Source of the DNA: Rhizonema sp. PD37 | GTDB taxonomy: Bacteria > Cyanobacteriota > Cyanobacteriia > Cyanobacteriales > Nostocaceae | Reading direction: 5' to 3' | Assembly: GCA_029379215.1 (NCBI GenBank) | Contig: JAQYWO010000029.1 | Location: forward strand, 11,878 to 48,889 | Length of the DNA: 37,012 nt | Shown: in pieces, positions 1-6,729 of the stretch | Numbering within the stretch: the first letter of the stretch is position 1 | Layout of the letters: each line of letters begins with the position of its first letter | Notes under the pieces: model-generated | What the model saw: the letters and a program-made list of their open reading frames with translations, nothing else | The model's database searches: none | Told to the model about the DNA's origin: nothing | Position numbers and translations under genes: made by a program

Positions 1-153
1 CTAACTGTTGAGGTGATAAACCTGCTCCAGCTTGAGAAGCTTGCAGTTGAGCTAATTGTTGAGGTGATAAACCTGCTCCAGCTTGAGAAGCTTGCAGTTG
101 AGCTAACTGTTGAGGTGACAAACCTGCTCCAGTTTGAGAAGCTTGCAGTTGAG
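1..153 (-). repeat. 51-bp (17-aa) in-frame tandem repeat at the window edge
   Basis: Three near-identical 51-bp units (1-51, 52-102, 103-153) encode LSPQQLAQLQASQAGAG-type repeats. Shorter LAQQQH/LAQQQQ units follow at about 154-260. The array probably continues beyond base 1, so its copy number cannot be given. Confidence 0.93.
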
Positions 154-2551
154 CTAACTGTTGCAGTTGAGCCAAGTATTTCTGCTGAGCTAGCTGTTGC
201 TGTTGAGCTAAGTGTTGCTGTTGAGCTAAGTGTTGCTGAGCTAAGTGTTGCTGCTGAGCTAGGTTTTGGGGTGATAACACAGGGAAGCTGGCAGATTGAT
301 TAACTGCTCCAAATTGATTGAGCATTTGACTAAGTTGAGCGATTAACACACTTAACTGATTGATGAGTCCAGCCAGTTGGGCAATAACTTCGATGGATAG
401 GACAGTTGTAGCTTGCGGATTGGCAGCCGATTGCCCTGGTAATAATCCGCCCGCCAATCCTGTTACCTGACCTAATAATGCATTGACTAATGCGGCATTT
501 CCTCCTGCACCTGCTAAGCCACCCACCAGTCCAGTCGCTTGTCCGAGGAGTTCACCCGGTAGTCCGGCTCCACCTGCGACTTGACCTGCTAAGCCACCCA
601 CCAGTCCAGTTGCTTGTCCGAGGAGTTCACCCGGCAGTCCGGCTCCACCTGCGGCTTGACCTGCTAAGCCACCCACCAGTCCAGTCGCTTGTCCGAGGAG
701 TTCACCCGGTAGTCCGGCTCCACCTGCGACTTGACCTGCTAAGCCACCCACCAGTCCAGTTGCTTGTCCGAGGAGTTCACCCGGCAGTCCGGCTCCACCT
801 GCGGCTTGACCTGCGCCGCCCACCAGTCCAGTTGCTTGTCCGAGGAGTTCACCCGGTAGTCCGGCAGCACCTGCGGCTTGACCTGCTAAGCCACCCACCA
901 GTCCAGTGGCTTGTCCAAGGACTTCACCCGGTAGTCCGGCAGCACCTGCGACTTGACCTACAACATCGGTGGCTTGATTAACAACACCTGTTACTGGCTG
1001 TAGTAATCCGCCTAACAGCCCACCACCTAAACCACCGCCTTGATGTTGGTTTTGGGCGGCTTGCTGATTGCCTCTAGAAGGGCGCTGATTGCCAGAGGGC
1101 GAAAGTTGGGACGTGAGGTTATTAAGCATAGGTTTAGTGGTTTGGAGTTGCAGGTAGTCGATTACGTGTGCGCTATCCGCACTGTTTGATACTGTAATTG
1201 AAAGCGTATGAGGTCCAGTGGAGATGAATCTCAATGGGATTTGAGTTTGCTTAAGCTTGACCTTATCTGCACCTGGTACTTTGGCAACGAGTTGCCCGTC
1301 CAGAAATATGTTGTCTTCCCCAGAGCCGTAGCGATCATAACAAAGAATTAATTGACCTTCAGTATAATCTTCTGCCAGGACAAAGTAAATGTTAAGCTGG
1401 CTGGTTGAGTTGGGAATTTTGCTGGCACTGGGAGGAACCAGGCAAGAGGGAATGAGCGGACGATTAACCGGGTCCGGGTCATTTCCAACTGTATAGTTAT
1501 ATACCTGCTTCCAAATGCCAGTCGGAACTGCTATTCCAGCTTGACCAGGTTTCCCAATTTGCCAGAGAATGGATGGGGGGTCAGACATAGAAGTAGCTTC
1601 GGTAGGTTGCTTTGGAACCAGAGGTTTTTCGACAATTGGGCTTGTCAGAGGTTTTTCAATACTTGGCTTTGATTCAGAGGTGATTGTACTCTTGTGTTCT
1701 TGTACTGAGACAAGGTTCATGCTTTGTCTGTCTTGGGCATTACCCTTTTGCTCCTGTGTTTTATTAAGGGGCTTGCTTGCAGGCGATCGCTCTTTGACAA
1801 TGCTGTGGATTTGCCCTATAGAAGCTGATTCATCTGGGGCGTAATCAATAATTGGTTCTGCTTGAATTTCAATTGACTGCTGGGCTGAAAGTGCTTGAAT
1901 TTCCCTCGTACTTAATACTTTGTCCCAAACATGAACCTCAGCAATCTTGCCACAAAAGAAGCAAGGGCTTGCCCCCAATTGCTCTGTGGCACCTGCGCCA
2001 ACGCGCATGGGATTGCGATCATTGGGATGGTATTGCACATCAATTTCTCGTGCGACTTCCCGCCCATCAACATAAAATGTCATTGTCTGAGAATGTTGAT
2101 CGTAGGTTCCGGCCAAATGTGTCCACACACCAGGTGTTACCTTCGGTCCAGTCAGTACTCGCCAGAATGCCCGTTGCTCTCCATTTCCCAACCAGAACTG
2201 CCATTGTCGTGAAGGCGTGACGCAAAAAAGGTAGCCCTTGCGTCCTTCCAAGGGAGAACCTCCGACCGAAGCTATAATCGATTGATAGCCCGTACCACCC
2301 CCAAGCATAACCCACATCTCTACTGTGAAACAGGTAGGGTTTAGTTCGGGAGCGTAGGGCATATCCAATTTGTCACTGACTCCGTTAAAACTAGGAGCGG
2401 TGGGAAAAGACTCATTTTCAAGTGTTTCCTGCATTGTTGTTTGGGAGAGCGCCGCTTGCTGTGCCATGCGGTCTATGGAAGGGTTGCCACGCCGCAGAGT
2501 GCCAATAGAGAGCCCTGCAACTCCAACCCGAATCTTGTCAATTGTCAGCAT
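1..2551 (-). CDS. LamG-domain protein with long Gly/Ala-rich and Gln-rich repeats (C-terminus outside window)
   Basis: The frame stays open on the minus strand from an ATG at 2551 to the left edge, about 850 codons; an in-frame TAA at 2567-2569 bounds it upstream. Residues about 50-215 form a LamG/concanavalin-A-like jelly roll, with typical pieces FTVEMWV, GVWTHLAGTYD, MTFYVDGREV and GKIAEVHVWDKVLS. A polar linker follows, then a second beta-rich module (about 385-475) with LAEDYTEGQLILCYDRYG and IFLDGQLVAKV that could bind a ligand. Residues about 531-680 are 25-aa Gly/Ala/Leu-rich repeats (GQATGLVGGLAGQ...). Next come a predicted amphipathic helix (IAQLAGLINQLSVLIAQLSQ), LAQQQH repeats, and 17-aa repeats at the edge. 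I see no N-terminal signal peptide. LamG suggests carbohydrate or protein binding; the true role is unknown. The Shine-Dalgarno is weak, so the start is less certain than the frame. Confidence 0.9.
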   Translation of the reverse strand, partial: MLTIDKIRVGVAGLSIGTLRRGNPSIDRMAQQAALSQTTMQETLENESFPTAPSFNGVSDKLDMPYAPELNPTCFTVEMWVMLGGGTGYQSIIASVGGSPLEGRKGYLFCVTPSRQWQFWLGNGEQRAFWRVLTGPKVTPGVWTHLAGTYDQHSQTMTFYVDGREVAREIDVQYHPNDRNPMRVGAGATEQLGASPCFFCGKIAEVHVWDKVLSTREIQALSAQQSIEIQAEPIIDYAPDESASIGQIHSIVKERSPASKPLNKTQEQKGNAQDRQSMNLVSVQEHKSTITSESKPSIEKPLTSPIVEKPLVPKQPTEATSMSDPPSILWQIGKPGQAGIAVPTGIWKQVYNYTVGNDPDPVNRPLIPSCLVPPSASKIPNSTSQLNIYFVLAEDYTEGQLILCYDRYGSGEDNIFLDGQLVAKVPGADKVKLKQTQIPLRFISTGPHTLSITVSNSADSAHVIDYLQLQTTKPMLNNLTSQLSPSGNQRPSRGNQQAAQNQHQGGGLGGGLLGGLLQPVTGVVNQATDVVGQVAGAAGLPGEVLGQATGLVGGLAGQAAGAAGLPGELLGQATGLVGGAGQAAGGAGLPGELLGQATGLVGGLAGQVAGGAGLPGELLGQATGLVGGLAGQAAGGAGLPGELLGQATGLVGGLAGQVAGGAGLPGELLGQATGLVGGLAGAGGNAALVNALLGQVTGLAGGLLPGQSAANPQATTVLSIEVIAQLAGLINQLSVLIAQLSQMLNQFGAVNQSASFPVLSPQNLAQQQHLAQQHLAQQQHLAQQQQLAQQKYLAQLQQLAQLQASQTGAGLSPQQLAQLQASQAGAGLSPQQLAQLQASQAGAGLSPQQL
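511..957 (-). repeat. 75-bp (25-aa) in-frame tandem repeat, six units, inside the LamG gene
   Basis: Units begin at 511, 586, 661, 736, 811 (3 bp shorter, 72 bp) and 883. Each encodes a variant of GQATGLVGGLAGQ followed by AAGGAGLPGELL. Units 1 and 3 are identical, and units 2 and 4 are identical, so 511-660 and 661-810 are an exact 150-bp duplication. All length changes are multiples of three, which keeps the reading frame. Confidence 0.95.
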
Positions 2552-2980
2552 CTGCTTAGTGCTACTTTAAACAAGTACAAATATATTAATAGTTTGGGTA
2601 ACTCCAAACACACAATAATGTAGAACCGTTGCCAACTTTGTCTCAACAGGGTATAGCTTTAGTTGCCCAAGAAACTGAACCAGATTTGTATAACTGCTGA
2701 ATTGTTTTGTGACAATTATGTTATACTGATAGTAGGGAAAAACAATGCCCATACATTTGTCCTAAGAAGAAGTAATTCTGTAGCTAGAGTAGAAATTAAT
2801 TTTTCTTACTATATAAAATAGGCTTTGCGGCAACCTAACAGTAGATGGAGCTTGCGATCGCACCTTGCATTTCGCTAGGATGTGTAAGCTTTATCGGTTT
2901 AAGCAAAGCAATTCATTCCTCAAGTTTGCCCAAAGCCAAGATATTGATATTTTACAGTAAACAACAGAAAGTAGACAGCA
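2552..2980. other. Divergent spacer between the LamG gene and rplI
   Basis: This 429-bp AT-rich spacer must hold the promoters of both divergent genes. On the plus strand an extended -10 (TG, one base, TATACT) ends at 2727. One HIP1 octamer lies near 2853. I see no credible gene here; the short minus-strand reading frame at 2567-2752 lacks protein-like features. Confidence 0.6.
2719..2727 (+). promoter_or_regulatory. Possible extended -10 promoter element for rplI
   Basis: TGTTATACT matches the extended -10 pattern TGnTATAAT with one mismatch. No convincing -35 is present at the normal distance. It lies about 255 bp upstream of the rplI start, so a long leader would be needed. Weak support. 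Confidence 0.3.
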
Positions 2981-3439
2981 ATGGCGAAACGCGTGCAGTT
3001 AGTTTTAAATCAAGATGTCCTTAAGCTGGGGAAATCCGGTGACTTGGTAGAAGTCGCTCCTGGCTATGCTCGCAATTATCTGCTTCCTAGGAGTTTGGCA
3101 ACTCCTGCCACGGCCGGTATTCTCAAGCAAGTTGAACGCCGCCGTGAAATAGAACGTCAACGGCAATTGGAACTGAAGCAACAAGCTCAAGAGCAAAAAG
3201 CATCTTTGGAAAAAGTTGGTAGTCTTTCCATTGCCAAGCAGGTTGGGGAAAATGATGCTATTTTCGGTACTGTGACTACCCAAGAAGTCGCAGATGCGAT
3301 CAAACAAGCCACACAACTGGATGTAGATCGGCGCGGCATTACCTTACCCGATATTAGCAAGATCGGTACTTATGAAGCTGAGGTAAAGCTTTACTCAGAC
3401 GTAACAGCTAAAGTCAGCATCTCTGTTGTACCTAACTAA
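2981..3439 (+). CDS. rplI: 50S ribosomal protein L9
   Basis: The 152-aa product has the usual L9 length. The N-terminal domain that binds 23S rRNA shows [20 protein letters not shown] and [13 protein letters not shown], which is the L9 signature. A long charged connecting helix follows (about residues 42-75, [18 protein letters not shown]), then a globular C-terminal domain with [20 protein letters not shown]. The ATG at 2981 begins MAKRVQLVL, the family's normal N-terminus. It lies directly upstream of dnaB; the spacer of about 150 bp contains two repeat hairpins, so co-transcription is plausible but not shown. Confidence 0.98.
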   Translation: MAKRVQLVLNQDVLKLGKSGDLVEVAPGYARNYLLPRSLATPATAGILKQVERRREIERQRQLELKQQAQEQKASLEKVGSLSIAKQVGENDAIFGTVTTQEVADAIKQATQLDVDRRGITLPDISKIGTYEAEVKLYSDVTAKVSISVVPN

Positions 3440-3450
3440 AGGTTTAGGGA

Positions 3451-3513
3451 GTAGGGGCAGGTTTAATCTAGATAACATTTGAGTACGTGCGATTTTGTGT
3501 CAAACCTGCTCAT
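3451..3513. repeat. Short palindromic dispersed repeat (copy 1)
   Basis: The left arm GTAGGGGCAGGTTT (3451-3464) and the right arm AAACCTGCTC (3502-3511) are inverted with 8 perfectly paired bases (GCAGGTTT) and one mismatch beyond. The 38-base middle is unrelated to coding sequence. Similar arms occur at 13574-13652 and 36932-36992. Confidence 0.6.
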
Positions 3514-3538
3514 ATGGGAGTAGAGACAGATGAGTAAG

Positions 3539-3570
3539 AATGGGGAAATAGGGGAAATTGCGTCCCCATT
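3539..3570. repeat. Hairpin just upstream of the preferred dnaB start
   Basis: AATGGGGA (3539-3546) pairs with TCCCCATT (3563-3570). Sequence of this low-complexity type is typical of spacers, which argues that 3530-3589 is leader rather than dnaB coding sequence, although it is open in frame. Confidence 0.5.
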
Positions 3571-3589
3571 CCCAACTCCCTATTTAAAT

Positions 3590-4945
3590 ATGTCTGAAGA
3601 ACTAAATTTTCAAGGATCGGGCAGCGATCGCTTACCTCCCCAAAACATTGAGGCGGAGGAAGCGATATTGGGAGGTATTCTACTAGATCCGGAAGCCCTC
3701 AGCCGGGTCAGCGATCGCCTAGCTCCAGAGGCTTTTTATATTAGCGCTCACAAAGAAATCTATCAAGCCGCACTTCGCCTTCACAGTCAAGGTAAACCCA
3801 CGGATTTGCTTTCCCTTACCAGTTGGCTGACGGATCACGATCTACTTACCCGCATTGGAGGGAGAAATAAATTAGCCTCTCTGGTAGATCGCACTGTGTC
3901 AGCTGTCAATATTGACGCTTTAGCCACACTGGTGATGGACAAATACCTGCGCCGTCAGTTAGTAAAAGCTGGAAATGAAATCGTGCAACTGGGCTTCGAG
4001 ACAGAAACCGAGTTGCCAATTGTCCTCGATCACGCAGAACAAAAAGTTTTTGGCATCACTCAGTCACGACCTCAAGCAGGGCTAGTTCACGTTTCTGATA
4101 CCCTAATTAATACTTTCCAAGATATTGAAACTCGTCACCAAGGAATTGCCTTACCGGGTATTCCCTGCGGCTTTTACGATTTGGATGCGATGACTAGTGG
4201 TTTTCAGCGTTCTGATTTGATTATTATCGCAGGTCGCCCGTCAATGGGGAAGACTGCCTTTTGCTTGAACCTAGCTCACAATATTGCCGCTTCATATAAA
4301 TTACCAATTGCTGTTTTCAGCTTGGAAATGTCAAAAGAGCAATTAGTGCAGCGGCTTCTAGCAAGTGAAGCGGGGATTGAAACTGGTTATTTACGGACTG
4401 GGCGTATCAGTCAAACTCAGTGGGAACCTTTAAGTCGTGCTATTGGTATGCTCTCAGAAATGCCAATCTTTATTGACGATACGCCAAATATTACAGTTAC
4501 GGAAATGCGTTCTCAAGCGAGGCGTTTGCAAGCAGAAGCAGGGACAGAGTTGGGACTCATTGTCATCGACTACTTGCAGTTAATGGAAGGAGGGGGTGAT
4601 AATCGGGTACAAGAATTATCAAGAATTACCCGTAGTCTTAAAGGTTTAGCTCGGGAATTACGTGTTCCTGTCATCGCCCTATCTCAGTTAAGTCGAGGAG
4701 TGGAATCACGCACAAACAAGCGTCCCATGTTATCAGATTTGAGAGAATCGGGTTCAATCGAGCAAGATGCGGATTTAGTTATCATGTTATATAGGGATGA
4801 TTACTACAATACCGATACTCCTGATCGAGGAGTTGCCGAGGTCATTGTATCTAAACACCGTAATGGTCCAACAGGTACTGTTAAACTTTTGTTCGATCCT
4901 CAGTTGACAAAATTTAAAAATCTAGCTAGACCGAGTAATTATTAA
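3590..4945 (+). CDS. dnaB: Replicative DNA helicase DnaB
   Basis: This is the hexameric 5'-3' helicase that unwinds DNA at the replication fork. The N-terminal domain (about 1-130) begins MSEELNFQGSGSDRLPPQNI and carries EAEEAILGGILLDPEA. The RecA-like domain has Walker A GRPSMGKT (about 215-222), FSLEMSKEQLVQRLL, the Walker B region LIVIDYLQLM and the C-terminal IEQDADLVIMLYRDDYY. I chose the ATG at 3590 (451 aa) because the family N-terminus starts there. An in-frame ATG at 3530 has a GGAG nine bases upstream and would add 20 residues encoded by hairpin-forming, spacer-like DNA. Some cyanobacterial dnaB genes carry an intein; this one is uninterrupted. Confidence 0.96.
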   Translation: MSEELNFQGSGSDRLPPQNIEAEEAILGGILLDPEALSRVSDRLAPEAFYISAHKEIYQAALRLHSQGKPTDLLSLTSWLTDHDLLTRIGGRNKLASLVDRTVSAVNIDALATLVMDKYLRRQLVKAGNEIVQLGFETETELPIVLDHAEQKVFGITQSRPQAGLVHVSDTLINTFQDIETRHQGIALPGIPCGFYDLDAMTSGFQRSDLIIIAGRPSMGKTAFCLNLAHNIAASYKLPIAVFSLEMSKEQLVQRLLASEAGIETGYLRTGRISQTQWEPLSRAIGMLSEMPIFIDDTPNITVTEMRSQARRLQAEAGTELGLIVIDYLQLMEGGGDNRVQELSRITRSLKGLARELRVPVIALSQLSRGVESRTNKRPMLSDLRESGSIEQDADLVIMLYRDDYYNTDTPDRGVAEVIVSKHRNGPTGTVKLLFDPQLTKFKNLARPSNY

Positions 4946-4970
4946 TCTTTGTTAATTGTCAGTTGTTAGT

Positions 4971-5011
4971 AGTTAGTGGTTAAAAAAAATATTAACTACT
5001 AACCACTAACT
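4971..5011. terminator. Hairpin between convergent dnaB and the FKBP gene
   Basis: AGTTAGTGGTTA (4971-4982) pairs perfectly with TAACCACTAACT (5000-5011); the pairing extends four more bases outward with one mismatch. The loop holds a run of eight A. Built from heptamer-like AGTTAGT units and placed between convergent stop codons, it could terminate both transcripts, though the stem is AT-rich. Confidence 0.6.
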
Positions 5012-5019
5012 ATTAACCA

Positions 5020-5541
5020 TTACTGGATTTTCAGCAATTCCACATCAAAAAGTAGTGTGGCATTGGGTGGAATCACACCACCAGCACCACGAGAGCCATA
5101 ACCTAAATCTGGGGGGATGATTAAATTACGACGACCACCAACTTTCATGGTACTAAGTCCTTCGTCCCACCCTTTGATGACTTGTCCAACACCAATTTTG
5201 AATTTCAAAGGATCATTGCGATCGCGTGAACTATCGAACTTAGTTCCGTTTTCTAAAGTTCCGGTATAGTGAACGACAACCGTTTGTCCAGGTTGAGGAG
5301 TTGCCCCAGTCCCTTCCTTAATTTCAACGTACTTTAGCCCTGAGGGCGTAGTAACGGTATTGGCATCAGACATAGTTTTGCTCGCAATTACGGTATTGTT
5401 GTCAGTTAAAGAGGCGATCGCGGGTGGATCTGTCAAGGGAGATGCAATGGCGGTGTCTTTTGGACTACTGCCAACCTGCGCCAGCACTATGACGAGAACA
5501 CAAACCAGCATGAAGCCCACACTGAGTAAAATCGATTTCAC
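5020..5541 (-). CDS. FKBP-type peptidyl-prolyl cis-trans isomerase, membrane-anchored or exported
   Basis: The product (173 aa) catalyses cis-trans isomerisation of proline peptide bonds. Residues about 1-22 ([19 protein letters not shown]) form a hydrophobic signal or anchor, so it acts in the periplasm, thylakoid lumen or at a membrane. A low-complexity linker leads to the FKBP fold (about 65-173), with [40 protein letters not shown] and [14 protein letters not shown]. The start is GTG at 5541, supported by a strong AAGGAGGA seven bases upstream. It converges on dnaB with a hairpin in the 74-bp gap. One domain only; nothing missing from the FKBP core. Confidence 0.95.
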   Translation of the reverse strand: MKSILLSVGFMLVCVLVIVLAQVGSSPKDTAIASPLTDPPAIASLTDNNTVIASKTMSDANTVTTPSGLKYVEIKEGTGATPQPGQTVVVHYTGTLENGTKFDSSRDRNDPLKFKIGVGQVIKGWDEGLSTMKVGGRRNLIIPPDLGYGSRGAGGVIPPNATLLFDVELLKIQ

Positions 5542-5803
5542 AATCAGTCCTCCTTACTTAAATAATTGAGGAATTCGGGATCACCACTTGGACAAAACTA
5601 AGTTTAAATCACAAAGCGCACTGTTCAATAAAAACTGCACATTTTATGCTTATTTAATACGGATAAACGGTAATTACCCTACCTGAATAGTCTTGAAAGC
5701 ACCAGTAAGATATTCAACATGGCTTTTTCATTGAACTTCCGTTCATCCGCGCTCTCATATATATAAATTTGGGTAGATTGTCTTTTGAGTACTATTCTCA
5801 ACC

Positions 5804-6127
5804 CTATCGCCAAAGCTTATTTTCTAAATCGCGTACCTGGCGCTCCAATCTATCAATTCTACCTCGCAGTTCATCCATCTCTGACTGACGGGGAACGCCC
5901 AATTCCTGCAAGACATTTCGCAGTTGTTTATGCATTTGGGTTTCCCAAGTTCCCTGATCTGACTTTAACTGTTGTACAAAGTCGTCCATCACTGCCTTGG
6001 CTTGTTCGGGGTTCAGCTTGCCATCCTTAACCATTTCATCACTGACTTCCCGCAATTTGTCGGCTACCAGCGAGGTTGTACCAATACCAACCATTAATAG
6101 TTGTTTCATCCAGTTGTTGCTGTCCAT
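5804..6127 (-). CDS. Small phasin-like coiled-coil protein
   Basis: The 107-aa product starts MDSNNWMKQLLMVGIGTTSL. It has a short hydrophobic stretch (about 7-20), an acidic/basic helical middle (ADKLREVSDEMVKDGKLNPE) and a C-terminal coiled coil (MDELRGRIDRLERQVRDLEN). This layout matches the phasin / polyhydroxyalkanoate granule-associated family found across cyanobacteria. Family membership is inferred from pattern, and granule binding is not shown. I chose the ATG at 6127 because GAGGAAGGTGGT precedes it directly; an upstream ATG at 6175 lacks a site and would add 16 unlikely residues. Single gene, no obvious operon. Confidence 0.75.
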   Translation of the reverse strand: MDSNNWMKQLLMVGIGTTSLVADKLREVSDEMVKDGKLNPEQAKAVMDDFVQQLKSDQGTWETQMHKQLRNVLQELGVPRQSEMDELRGRIDRLERQVRDLENKLWR

Positions 6128-6729
6128 ACTACCACCTTCCTCTAAGATCCCTGTCCTAAATATCAAGGTAATCAACTACGCTTTTCGCGAGAATTACTCT
6201 AGACTACAGCTCTATTCTGACAAACGTATATAAGGAAGAAAAGGAGTGATTATCACACTAATTGGGGTGAAAATTCCGTCCAAACAACAAGGCGAATACA
6301 CAACGGACATGGGGACAACAGTATATTCAAAGGCATTTTCCTCAATAAATTTCTGTATTGTCAGCTTCCAAGCGATCGCCGTATTTACAAGATGAGACAT
6401 CAGCACTCGAACCAATACTTAATTTATAATTAAGATTTACAGAAAATTTGACGATTTGACATCCTACTTCTCAGGGGTTTTCAACGGGCTTTCTTATAAA
6501 TAAATTGTTGACAGGCTGATAAGCCGAATAACAAGTGTAAGAGGGGCACATAGGTGACGCAGGAGAGTACTCTGGTGAGCAGACTTTGCTCCAGGAGTGC
6601 GCTCGTGCAATTAATTTTACTTTTTACGAGCGCATGAACTCACTGTTTTGGTGAATCTTCTGTTGAGAAGACTTTGCCTCAATGTAAAGTTATATTTATT
6701 CACGCCAACTTACTGACTCTTCTTTATAA
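6128..6729. other. Gene-free spacer with one hairpin
   Basis: I find no convincing gene in these 602 bases; a 67-codon minus-strand frame (6212-6415) has no recognisable features. A hairpin with arms TGCGCTCGT (6598-6606) and ACGAGCGCA (6626-6634) and a 19-base AT-rich loop lies about 95 bp before the helicase gene. A TTTGACATCC near 6456 resembles the edge of IS200/IS605-type elements, but no transposase is present. One HIP1 site lies near 6373. Confidence 0.5.

Noticed and set aside
490..981. 163-codon plus-strand open frame with LLSHPPVQ repeats
   Set aside because: It is the opposite strand of the 75-bp repeat in the LamG gene; its repeats simply mirror that array.
1852..2315. Open frames on both strands of 61-122 codons
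   Set aside because: They overlap the LamG domain, whose frame encodes recognisable motifs through the whole stretch.
3590..4945. Possible intein in dnaB
   Set aside because: Walker A, Walker B and C-terminal motifs are contiguous at normal spacing; no insertion.
6212..6415. 67-codon minus-strand frame
   Set aside because: No ribosome site, no motif and unlikely composition; treated as spacer.
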